Source: Oscillospiraceae bacterium (GTDB lineage: Bacteria; Bacillota; Clostridia; Oscillospirales; Acutalibacteraceae). From it: a stretch of 64,000 bases of DNA. The DNA lies in contig SVNZ01000005.1 in assembly GCA_015066595.1 (NCBI GenBank), positions 29,468 to 93,467 on the forward strand, given 5' to 3'. The stretch's first letter is position 1. The number at the start of each line of letters is the position of its first letter. The notes beneath the pieces were generated by a model that was not told where the DNA came from, did not search any database, and worked only from the letters and a program-made list of their open reading frames with translations. The translations under genes were made by a program, and so were the position numbers. This document shows positions 55,665 to 63,959 of this stretch, in pieces.

Positions 55665-56798
55665 ATGTCTGAACATTATCTTGATAACAGTGCCACTACC
55701 GTAACGTGTGAAAAAGCGGCGCAAAAGGCACTTTCTATGATGACATCTGAATATGGTAACCCGTCGTCACTTCACAAAAAAGGACTTGAGGCTGAGCTTG
55801 AGCTTACTCATGCTCGTGAGGTTATTGCAAATTCACTTTTTGTAGAATCTGATGAAGTGTACTTCACAAGCGGTTCGACCGAGTCCAACAACACTGTGCT
55901 CTTCGGTGTATCAAGCGCTAAAAAAAGAAATGGCAACAAGATAGTCACTACCGCTATCGAGCACAGCTCCGTGATAGAAGCGTGCAAAAAACTCGAACAA
56001 GACGGTTTTGAAGTCGTGTATCTGACCCCTGACAAAAACGGTGTTGTACCACCCTCAGCTTTTGAAGAAGCAGTTGACAGCAACACCATCTTAGTCGCTG
56101 TTATGGCAGTCAACAACGAAGTCGGCTCAGTACAAAACCTCGAACGTATAGGAAAGATAATAAAACGCAAGAACAAAGACGCTGTCTTTCATGTTGATGC
56201 AGTACAGGCATATGGTAAAATGGTGCTCAAACCCAAAAAGTGGGGTGTCGACACGCTGTGTGTCAGCTCACACAAGGTGCACGGTCCAAAAGGCGTCGGC
56301 GCACTGTATATTAAAAAAGGTGTACGAGTGCTTCCGCTACTTTTCGGTGGTGAACAGCAAAAAAAGCAAAGGCCCGGCACCGAATGTGCACCACTCATCG
56401 CTTCTTTTGCAACAGCTGTAGAAGAGTTTGATATAACAAAAAACCGTGAGCACATCAATGCACTCAACGAGTATTTAGTATCAGAGCTCAAAAAGCTCAG
56501 TGACATCACCATAAACTCAAGTATTGATGCTATCCCTTATGTGCTGAACATATCAGTAGAAGGTATCAAAAGCGAGACTATGCTCCACCATTTAGAACAA
56601 GATGAGGTTTATGTATCAAGTTCATCTGCGTGTGCAAAAGGCAAGAAAAGCTACGTGCTAAAAGCCATGGGACTTTCTGATGACCTTATCGACTCTTCTC
56701 TTCGCATCAGCTTTTCTAAATATAACGACAAGGCGGATGTTGACGCATTCTTAGAGTCACTCAAAAAGGGTATGAACACCCTCGCAAAAAGGAAATAG
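55665..56798 (+). CDS. cysteine desulfurase (NifS/IscS-like)
   Basis: A PLP enzyme that moves sulfur from cysteine to acceptor proteins. The 377-aa protein starts YLDNSATTVTCEKA, with GNPSSLHKKG, FTSGSTESNN, HVDAVQAYGK, the PLP lysine SSHKVHGPKGVG and the active-site Cys loop SSSSACAKGKKS. It lies 8 bp before thiI, so its main partner is probably ThiI (the NifZ/ThiI pair of Bacillus), rather than Fe-S assembly. Confidence 0.95.
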   Translation: MSEHYLDNSATTVTCEKAAQKALSMMTSEYGNPSSLHKKGLEAELELTHAREVIANSLFVESDEVYFTSGSTESNNTVLFGVSSAKKRNGNKIVTTAIEHSSVIEACKKLEQDGFEVVYLTPDKNGVVPPSAFEEAVDSNTILVAVMAVNNEVGSVQNLERIGKIIKRKNKDAVFHVDAVQAYGKMVLKPKKWGVDTLCVSSHKVHGPKGVGALYIKKGVRVLPLLFGGEQQKKQRPGTECAPLIASFATAVEEFDITKNREHINALNEYLVSELKKLSDITINSSIDAIPYVLNISVEGIKSETMLHHLEQDEVYVSSSSACAKGKKSYVLKAMGLSDDLIDSSLRISFSKYNDKADVDAFLESLKKGMNTLAKRK

Positions 56799-56806
56799 GA
56801 AATATT

Positions 56807-57979
56807 ATGAAAGAAATTATACTTATCAAAGTCGGTGAAATCGCCTTAAAAGGACTCAACCGTCGTTCTTTTGAAGACGTGCTCATCAAAAACATCAAAC
56901 ACAGAATTCACTCTCTGGGCAAGTTTTCAGTATCTGTTGCCCAGTCCACTATCTATATCGAGCCACTCTCTGTTGACATCGACCTTGATGATGTGTGCGA
57001 GAGAGTGTCACAGGTATTTGGTATCGTTGCTTTCTCACGTGCACTCGTGTGCGAAAAGGATATGGACGATATTCTTCAAAAAGCAGGTGACTATCTTTAC
57101 GACGATCTCATGGATGCAAAGACTTTCAAGGTTGAGTCAAAACGCTCCGATAAGCGTTTTCCACTCAAATCTCCTGAGATTTCAGCCACAGTCGGTGGAA
57201 AAATCCTCGAGCAGTTCCCTCACCTCAAAGTAGATGTGAAAAATCCTGAGGTCACCGTCACTGTTGAAGTGCGTGACTTTGGTGCTTATGTAAGATGCAA
57301 AACCTTACGTGGTCAGGGCGGTATCCCGGTCGGCACAGGCGGCAACGCTGCTATCCTTATCAGTGGTGGTATTGACTCTCCTGTTGCAGCATATATGATG
57401 TCAAAGCGTGGCATCAGACTCACTGCTATTCATTTTGCAAGCCCACCGTACACAAGCGAGCGTGCTCACCTAAAGGTAGAAAAGCTGCTTAAAATCGTCA
57501 GCAGATACTCTGGCACTATCAATATGTACACAGTGCCTTTCACTCAGATTCAGGAAACCATCCGTGACAAGTGCCCGCAAGAGCTCTTCACTATCATAAT
57601 GCGCAGACTTATGATGCAGATATCAGAAATCATCGCTAAAGAGCACGACTGCACCGCACTTATCACAGGCGAGAGCTTAGGTCAGGTAGCAAGCCAGACC
57701 ATACACGCTATGTCCTGTACTGACGAAGCTACTTCAATGCTCGTTTTCAGACCACTTATCGGTATGGACAAAGAAGAAATCATACAGATTTCTCGAAAAA
57801 TAGGTACATTCGAAACTTCTATCGAACCATATGAGGACTGCTGTACGGTTTTCACTCCAAAGCATCCTCGTACACGTCCTGTACTCAAATTTGTCAAGCT
57901 CGCTGAAGAAGAAGCAAAGCTCAGCGAACTTATAAAAGACGCAGTAGAAAACGTAAAACTCACAGTAATCAACCCATAA
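56807..57979 (+). CDS. thiI: tRNA 4-thiouridine synthase ThiI
   Basis: Uses sulfur from the desulfurase to make s4U8 in tRNA and, in some organisms, to support thiazole synthesis. The 390-aa protein has an NFLD plus THUMP region (about 1-165) and the PP-loop ATPase SGGIDSPVAAYMMSKRG. There is no C-terminal rhodanese domain, as usual in Firmicutes. CCTVFTPKHPRTRP near the C-terminus is family-typical. Confidence 0.96.
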   Translation: MKEIILIKVGEIALKGLNRRSFEDVLIKNIKHRIHSLGKFSVSVAQSTIYIEPLSVDIDLDDVCERVSQVFGIVAFSRALVCEKDMDDILQKAGDYLYDDLMDAKTFKVESKRSDKRFPLKSPEISATVGGKILEQFPHLKVDVKNPEVTVTVEVRDFGAYVRCKTLRGQGGIPVGTGGNAAILISGGIDSPVAAYMMSKRGIRLTAIHFASPPYTSERAHLKVEKLLKIVSRYSGTINMYTVPFTQIQETIRDKCPQELFTIIMRRLMMQISEIIAKEHDCTALITGESLGQVASQTIHAMSCTDEATSMLVFRPLIGMDKEEIIQISRKIGTFETSIEPYEDCCTVFTPKHPRTRPVLKFVKLAEEEAKLSELIKDAVENVKLTVINP

Positions 57980-58025
57980 ACAGAAACACATAACAGAAAC
58001 CAAAATGTAAAGGAAGTGCAGACAA

Positions 58026-59885
58026 ATGTATAACTGCGAAATATACTCTGTACAAAAAAATGCTATCGACACCGAAGCTTTCAACGAAAAAATCGATGTC
58101 ATAGCACAGCAGCTCTATGCCCGTGATATCAGAGTAATGTTCAACACGGATATCGCTCCTGATGCAAAAGTGTTCTCAAGAGTACTGAGTGCATCACAGC
58201 AAAGTGAACAGTCACCTGACTACCATATATTTGTAAATGCTCTGGATACTACAAATCCATCGAGCTTCAAATCGCTTTTCTATAACTTTATAAAAGCGAG
58301 TGAAGATAAAATTATCCCTGATAAAGAGCACAAAGACATGAAAGCTAAAATCAAGATTTGCTCACTTGGCGATTTAGGAAACGGATATATGGGATACTGC
58401 TTTCAGATTTATAACAGCTACTATGTAGTGCTCCCTCTTGCATCGCTGACAGAAAACGAGATTTCTTATCTCATCGACAAGAGTATTGATATAGCAACCA
58501 GAATTTTTAATAGCAACAACGAAGACTATCCTGATGGTCTGATTTTCGTTGAAAACACTCAGAAAAAAAAGAAAAAGGAAAGCTTTTTCAAGAGCTTTAT
58601 CCCTCAAAAAGATGACCCAAAAAATATTAAGATCCGCAAGTGGATAGTTATTGTTGCACTTATAGCATTTCTGGTTGCCGCAGGATATCTTATAAACGAT
58701 CTTATCATTCAACCGTATCTCAACTCTCAGATAAACTCCGAGATACACGACCTTGCGTATAACACAACCGATGACAACGACGACAGCCCTGCCCCATCTA
58801 CTCAAAACTGGGAAGCTTTGAAAAAAATCAACAAGGAAATCGTTGGTTGGATAACTATAGACAAAACAAAGATCGACTACCCTGTACTTGAGCATAAGGG
58901 CGACAACGCTACCTCACAGTACTATCTCAACCATACATACAAAAAGAGCTACTCAACCTACGGTAGCGTGTTTGTAGACTATCGTTGTACAGATTCTGTC
59001 AACTCTAAAAATGTCATCCTGCACGGTCACAATATGCAAGACGGTTCTATGTTCAAGGGCCTTACAGGCTACGGTGATTTAGAGGGTGATTTGGAGTTTT
59101 ACAAAAAGCATCCTGTTATCAAATTCAACACTCCTGAAAGCGACAACATCTACAAAATCATCTCTGTATTCAAGACAAACACGCTCTACGCTCACGGTGA
59201 GTTCTTCAACTATATGCAAGCAGAGTTCCTGTCTGATGCAGAGTTCATGAACTTTGTATATAACTGCAGAGTACGCTCACTTATCAACTGTCCTGTTATG
59301 GTCAACGAACAAGACCAGCTCCTCACTTTGTCTACTTGTAGCTACGAGTACTCAAACTTCAGAACAGTTGTTGTTGCAAGAAAACTTCGAGAAGGCGAAA
59401 AAGCTGATGTCGATGTTGAAATTGCTACACTCAACAAAAAGCCTGTTTTCCCTGATGTTTATTATCAAAGTAGAGGCGGTGAACGCCCACAGGTACTCAC
59501 CTTCAAAAAAGCTAACTCAAAAGGTCTTGTTACTTGGTACGATGGTGAAGGTCAGCTGGAGGGTTCTGAAACCCTGACAGCGACCGTAGCCGCTAACCCG
59601 ACCGAACCACCTACAGAGAAAAAAGATAAAAAGAAAAAGCAAAGCGAGACACAGGCTGTCATCACCTACTACGAAGTGAAATTCGTCAACTGGGACGGTA
59701 GTGAATACTACACAGCATCAGTCAAAGAAGGTGACTCAGTTGAACTGCCTGGCGGTACCCCGGGACTCCCAGTCGATGAGTACTACGACTACACCTTCAC
59801 CGGCTGGCAGACCGACGGACTCGATTTGAACAGTGTTAAGTACTCTATGACTATTTATCCAGACTTTGAGGCCACTCTGAAATAA
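58026..59885 (+). CDS. multidomain class B sortase with CinA/MoCF-like cytoplasmic domain
   Basis: A 619-aa membrane transpeptidase; sortase B enzymes are about 220-280 aa. Residues 1-175 resemble the N-terminal MoCF domain of CinA in pattern: CEIYSV..., QQLYARDIRVMFNTDI, PDYHIFVNALDTTNP, GNGYMGY...YYVVLPLASLTENEI. The glycine-rich GGLGPTxDD loop is lost. After Lys-rich 179-184, a membrane helix spans 205-224. Residues 260-455 are a full sortase B: HGHNM with His335, TLSTC with Cys438, and NFRTVVVA with Arg446. A Thr/Pro/Lys linker (about 520-543) leads to an InlB/Listeria-Bacteroides-like repeat (547-619: VKFVNWDG...FTGWQTDG). The membrane orientation puts the sortase outside. It lies 46 bp after thiI. 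Its substrate is not in the window. Confidence 0.9.
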   Translation: MYNCEIYSVQKNAIDTEAFNEKIDVIAQQLYARDIRVMFNTDIAPDAKVFSRVLSASQQSEQSPDYHIFVNALDTTNPSSFKSLFYNFIKASEDKIIPDKEHKDMKAKIKICSLGDLGNGYMGYCFQIYNSYYVVLPLASLTENEISYLIDKSIDIATRIFNSNNEDYPDGLIFVENTQKKKKKESFFKSFIPQKDDPKNIKIRKWIVIVALIAFLVAAGYLINDLIIQPYLNSQINSEIHDLAYNTTDDNDDSPAPSTQNWEALKKINKEIVGWITIDKTKIDYPVLEHKGDNATSQYYLNHTYKKSYSTYGSVFVDYRCTDSVNSKNVILHGHNMQDGSMFKGLTGYGDLEGDLEFYKKHPVIKFNTPESDNIYKIISVFKTNTLYAHGEFFNYMQAEFLSDAEFMNFVYNCRVRSLINCPVMVNEQDQLLTLSTCSYEYSNFRTVVVARKLREGEKADVDVEIATLNKKPVFPDVYYQSRGGERPQVLTFKKANSKGLVTWYDGEGQLEGSETLTATVAANPTEPPTEKKDKKKKQSETQAVITYYEVKFVNWDGSEYYTASVKEGDSVELPGGTPGLPVDEYYDYTFTGWQTDGLDLNSVKYSMTIYPDFEATLK

Positions 59886-59904
59886 GTTTTTTAAGGAGCA
59901 CAAC

Positions 59905-60315
59905 ATGAAATACGATCTCCTGTTTTATAAATCAAGAAAAACAGCATACTGTGAAAAAACTCTCAAAGCAAAGTTTTCACAAATTGGTATGACCACAAAC
60001 AGAATCATCGCATCTGTTGCTCCGACAAGGCTCGGCGAAACGCTGTGCGAGAGTCTGACACTGTGCAACTGTGTTGTCATCATCGGCGGTTTTTCAGTCA
60101 ACGACGACGAAAACCTCATCACAGTACTTTCACGTGCTATGTCAAACTCAGGGCTCTCTCTTCACAACACGCGAAAAATCAAGGGTGCTATCTACGACGG
60201 ATATATCATCAAATACAACAAACAGACGATAATCGCCTTGCCTGATAACCCACAGGAAATCGATTTTATTCTAAACAAAAAGTTTCTTGAATATCTCAAA
60301 AACGTCTACATCTAA
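59905..60315 (+). CDS. small CinA/MoCF-like protein, partner of the sortase gene
   Basis: A 136-aa soluble protein. Its pattern follows the MoCF-binding fold of CinA/MoaB: a conserved Leu-Gly-Glu region (TRLGETLCESLTLCNCVVIIGG), then FSVNDDENLITVLSRAMS and a closing strand IIALPDNPQEIDFIL comparable to the LPGxPxE segment. The N-terminal half is shortened. It lies 19 bp after the sortase gene with AAGGAG upstream, so it is co-transcribed and possibly related to that enzyme's own N-terminal domain. The function is unknown. Confidence 0.75.
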   Translation: MKYDLLFYKSRKTAYCEKTLKAKFSQIGMTTNRIIASVAPTRLGETLCESLTLCNCVVIIGGFSVNDDENLITVLSRAMSNSGLSLHNTRKIKGAIYDGYIIKYNKQTIIALPDNPQEIDFILNKKFLEYLKNVYI

Positions 60316-60326
60316 TAACAACATTT

Positions 60327-60357
60327 ATGGCACTCTAAAAAGAGTGCCATTTTTATT
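60327..60357 (+). terminator. terminator of the nifS-thiI-sortase operon
   Basis: Perfect 10-bp stem (atggcactct/agagtgccat), 4-nt loop and TTTTATTT. Confidence 0.88.
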
Positions 60358-60381
60358 TATATCAAATATTGAACACAACAA

Positions 60382-60413
60382 AAAAGCTCCCGAGATGCAC
60401 CGGGAGCCTTAAA
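60382..60413 (-). terminator. terminator of the dockerin-protein operon
   Basis: Stem gctcccg/cgggagc followed on the minus strand by TTTTTT, about 12 bp after the last stop. Confidence 0.82.
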
Positions 60414-60423
60414 GCTATGTTAT

Positions 60424-61140
60424 TTATCCTTCTACAGGGGTATCGACAGGGACGTCGAGCTGTGCGAGCTTGCGCTGGATAGCGGTAGCGTCGATGATGG
60501 TACGCTTGCCGTCACGATCAACATCAGAAACATAAGATAATGAAGCTGTATCGGTAGCTTTAGTATGCATAGTCAAGTCGTCTCTTGAATCAAATACGCA
60601 CATTCCAGCAAGATTTCTTTGTATAAATGTTGCATCCATAACCGATAAGTTATTATCACGATCTGCGTCTCCGATATATCCGGCTAGTCCACGAGGAATA
60701 AGTGCCTCCGTAAAAGCTTTTTCTATCCCTTCAAAACCTGCTATCCATGCTTCTTCCAAGGTATAAAATTTGCTTTCACTAGGCACATACACGAGATAAC
60801 CCAAAGAATATGGATATAGATATTCATTGATAGAGATATAGTAATCTCCGAAAACACCATAAGTCGGTAGCGGACTTGTACCCATAGTAGAGCCCCAAGC
60901 TAACAACCAATCAGGAGTATCAGTATCATTGTTTTCTGAATAGTAGTCATAGTAAGAGTCGCTATACATATACCAATCTTCTTCGCCTTTGTATGATGGT
61001 TGGCAACCATTGTCAGCCATATACTTCTCAAATTCAGCTACATACTGTCCTCTGGCATAAATTGAGCCTGCAAATGTCGGTACTGAGAACATAATACTTG
61101 CAAGACATAAAACTAAAATAAAACTAATTATTTTTTTCAT
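60424..61140 (-). CDS. secreted dockerin-containing protein
   Basis: A 238-aa exported protein. Signal peptide 1-24 (VPTFAG); 25-150 is a Tyr-rich domain I do not recognise (WYMYSDSYYDYYSEN...). Residues about 156-226 form a type I dockerin: two calcium loop-helix segments, DADRDNNLSVMDATFIQRNLA and DVDRDGKRTIIDATAIQRKLA, joined by 25 residues. A dockerin lets the protein plug into a cohesin-bearing scaffold on the cell surface or in an extracellular complex. AGGAG precedes the ATG; it lies 32 bp behind the protease gene, in one operon. Confidence 0.9.
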   Translation of the reverse strand: MKKIISFILVLCLASIMFSVPTFAGSIYARGQYVAEFEKYMADNGCQPSYKGEEDWYMYSDSYYDYYSENNDTDTPDWLLAWGSTMGTSPLPTYGVFGDYYISINEYLYPYSLGYLVYVPSESKFYTLEEAWIAGFEGIEKAFTEALIPRGLAGYIGDADRDNNLSVMDATFIQRNLAGMCVFDSRDDLTMHTKATDTASLSYVSDVDRDGKRTIIDATAIQRKLAQLDVPVDTPVEG

Positions 61141-61172
61141 AGTATCATCTCCTAAAAATTTGTTTTAATACT

Positions 61173-63692
61173 TTAATACATAGTAGGATTAGATGTAAGA
61201 TAAATAATCTTGGTGGCATCAAAAATTGAAAGTACACCATCCCTTGTAGCATCTGCTAAATACGTTTGTACATTGTTCAGTGTAATTTGTTCAACTAAAT
61301 ATAATTGAAGCATTTGAGCGTCTTCGTTCACTATTTCTACACCATCTCCGTAGAAAGCGCCATCCATATTTACATCTCCCACAAGGTAATTGTTTTTCTC
61401 CAAACGCCACCTTTGAGTTGCTAATGGTTCAGCTGTACCATCATATGAATTCCAAATAATACTAGCATTATCACAAGATAATATCCTATCATTAGAACTA
61501 TTAATAAAACTTACCGTTCCATCATCATTATATACTATATCTAATAGATGTGCAACTGCGTCTAACTGCGTTTGCAGAGAAGTTCCACTTGTAGTTGTGC
61601 TCTGTCCTAAATAAAGCTTTTGCGTTCCATAGCCAGTAATCAAATTATTTCCGCTACCGTTATGCTTTATTATCCACCTATGTGCATCAGTATATGAGTT
61701 CTGATCATATATCAGCGTTGACTTTATTTGTGGAGAGGTAGAGGCTGTGTCATAAGTAAGATATCGACCATTGTTTGCATTTCTTATGTAATATATACCA
61801 TCCTCACTCATAGGAGTGGCTCTCATATTATCTGTACTCCATGCATATCCATAGCGAGTAGGTATGCTTTCTTCTTGTACAAGTCTTATTTGATAAAGAA
61901 AATCAGTATCAGAAAGAGGGACATAACACATTTCTGTAGAGCTATGTTCTAAATTAGATGTAGCTAGTGTTGGATTACCTCGTCTAACTGATAAATTCAC
62001 ATTTTCTGCATTGCCAGCTGTAATATCAGTAGCGGTTGAATGTGTTCCAGATACAGTATTTTCACGCACCCACGTAACACTAACGTTCATATTTTCAGCA
62101 CCATATGGCGGTTGTATAAAATTGACATTTGCAACACGTGTTATAAACTCACCCGTACCATATGTCCCCTGACAAACTATACATGCCATCGTCCATGCAT
62201 CGGGGGCACCTGCGCCTTGTCTCTCTGTTATGCCTTCTTCCATTGTTTCTTGTTCCTCTCCGTTTAAAGAACTTTGAACTTTACGGTGACAAGAAGCTAA
62301 AACAATAGCTTTTATCGCTTGCGGATAAGCAGCTAAAGAAGGCTTTAGCTCCAATATTTGTGCTATCATCGCAGTGAGTATAGGAGCAGCATAGCTAGTT
62401 CCGCCATTATCAATCATAGAATTACTTGGCATTACTACATCTGGTTTTTCTACACCATGGGTTATATCTGTCCCATTGTGATTCTTATAGCTACTTGATT
62501 CGTTTAATCGATCGTCACTTAAATCGTCATAGGAATAACCGTCCTTATAGGCACCAACCGTAATAACATTGTTTGCCATACCAGGCGAGTTTATCCTTCG
62601 TTGCAGGCTTTGGCTACCATCATTCCATGTATGATATGAACCTGCATTTGAACCTGCATTTCCTGCGCTAACAACAACCGTAATATTATGAAACGACACA
62701 ATATGATCGAACCATTTATCTTTATCACTATATGCATATCGGGAGGAATATTCGTCTTCAAATACTTTCCATCCATAACTACAGTTAATTACTCGAACAC
62801 CACTTGTAATCAGTTGCTCAATGTTTTCAAAACTACCGTTTGTACTATATAGCTCTGCATTTTTTGCAAAACCATTATTTGTTCCTTTTATAATTTTAGC
62901 CGTACCTGTTGCGTGACTTGTTTCTGAGAGTCCTGTACCCACATTGATAACAGAGCCATCATTCAATTCCTCGTCCTGACCTGGAACACCTGATTCCACC
63001 ATTCCTATTTTCACACCATCCCCAGTCAAACCAAATATAGTAACAATCTCATCATGTCTTATCGTAGAACTAACGCAATCAAACGAACAATCTTCCGATA
63101 GTTGTTCTTTATAATAACTTATAGACTCAATACGAGTATCTTTTTCAAGCTCCTTTATTTGCGAAACTTTTATATCACAAATAATCATTGGAGCATATTT
63201 ACTACTAAAAATGATATCGGAATCAGAAATTCTAGCTGTAACTAAAATCTGTTCAGATTTTTCAGTATATGCTTGGCGGGATAATTTCCTTCTTTCTTGT
63301 ACAAAGATTTCAGTATTTTCTCTTTCTTTATCACGGATAGATTTGGTTTTTTCCAAATAGTCGTACATTCTTTTTTCAGCGGTCTCTTCATTACTTTTTA
63401 TATCATTAAGCAAAGAGGCATCCGGCATTGACATTTTCTCTGACAATGTATCAACAGTCAGTCCTGTATTTTCCTTAACCTGAGCATCTATTTTTGTTTG
63501 AGAGACATCCTTGTACCATACCACAACAGGTATTTTATCTTCCTCCTTGCTCTCATTGACAATCACCGCTAATTCATCATCAACTATTACCTTAGTTTTA
63601 TACTCCACAACGGTCGCAAAGCCTGTCACAACAGAAACGCAAATGATGATAAGCACCATAATCACGGATAATATAACTTTAAACTTCTTCAT
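61173..63692 (-). CDS. secreted subtilase with ricin-type lectin and dockerin domains
   Basis: An 839-aa exported protein. Signal peptide 1-27, then an N-terminal propeptide-like region (about 30-205) and an S8 peptidase domain (about 215-520). The triad reads Glu233 (KIGMVESGVPG) where subtilases have Asp, His260 (ETSHATGTA) and Ser432 (GGTSYAAP); oxyanion Asn344 (SAGNAGS) is present. A ricin B-like trefoil (about 630-766, with QRWRLEKN) and a C-terminal dockerin-like pair of calcium loops (about 770-836: GDVNMDGAFYGDG, DATRDGVLSIFDATK) follow. GGAGG precedes the ATG. The sequence suggests a surface-complex protease or a binding protein derived from one. Confidence 0.92.
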   Translation of the reverse strand: MKKFKVILSVIMVLIIICVSVVTGFATVVEYKTKVIVDDELAVIVNESKEEDKIPVVVWYKDVSQTKIDAQVKENTGLTVDTLSEKMSMPDASLLNDIKSNEETAEKRMYDYLEKTKSIRDKERENTEIFVQERRKLSRQAYTEKSEQILVTARISDSDIIFSSKYAPMIICDIKVSQIKELEKDTRIESISYYKEQLSEDCSFDCVSSTIRHDEIVTIFGLTGDGVKIGMVESGVPGQDEELNDGSVINVGTGLSETSHATGTAKIIKGTNNGFAKNAELYSTNGSFENIEQLITSGVRVINCSYGWKVFEDEYSSRYAYSDKDKWFDHIVSFHNITVVVSAGNAGSNAGSYHTWNDGSQSLQRRINSPGMANNVITVGAYKDGYSYDDLSDDRLNESSSYKNHNGTDITHGVEKPDVVMPSNSMIDNGGTSYAAPILTAMIAQILELKPSLAAYPQAIKAIVLASCHRKVQSSLNGEEQETMEEGITERQGAGAPDAWTMACIVCQGTYGTGEFITRVANVNFIQPPYGAENMNVSVTWVRENTVSGTHSTATDITAGNAENVNLSVRRGNPTLATSNLEHSSTEMCYVPLSDTDFLYQIRLVQEESIPTRYGYAWSTDNMRATPMSEDGIYYIRNANNGRYLTYDTASTSPQIKSTLIYDQNSYTDAHRWIIKHNGSGNNLITGYGTQKLYLGQSTTTSGTSLQTQLDAVAHLLDIVYNDDGTVSFINSSNDRILSCDNASIIWNSYDGTAEPLATQRWRLEKNNYLVGDVNMDGAFYGDGVEIVNEDAQMLQLYLVEQITLNNVQTYLADATRDGVLSIFDATKIIYLTSNPTMY

Positions 63693-63819
63693 AAAACTAC
63701 CTCCTTAGAAATAAAATAATATAAATTTTTTCAGTTCGCAAAAGCACGGTGGTGTGTTGTATAAATGCGATATAATCGCAAAAAACATAACCATGATTTT
63801 TATACATTTCGTCTAATTT

Positions 63820-63849
63820 AATTTTATGTTTGATTATAGTTTTTGTCAA
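63820..63849 (-). promoter_or_regulatory. promoter of the subtilase-dockerin operon
   Basis: Minus strand TTGACA (63849-63844), 18-bp spacer, TAAAAT (63825-63820); leader of about 120 nt. Confidence 0.65.
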
Positions 63850-63929
63850 TCGTTAAAGTAGACACTAAATTCTTTTGTGCTTTGTACATTTTGCATAACG
63901 GTAATACATAAATGTTAATAAAGCACAAT

Positions 63930-63959
63930 AAATATCCCCCCGTAAAACGGGGGGTATTT
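63930..63959 (-). terminator. intrinsic terminator of an upstream minus-strand gene
   Basis: A GC-rich stem of about 7-11 bp (tatcccccc/ggggggta plus flanks) with a 5-6-nt loop, with no gene end visible inside the window on the plus side. Confidence 0.7.
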
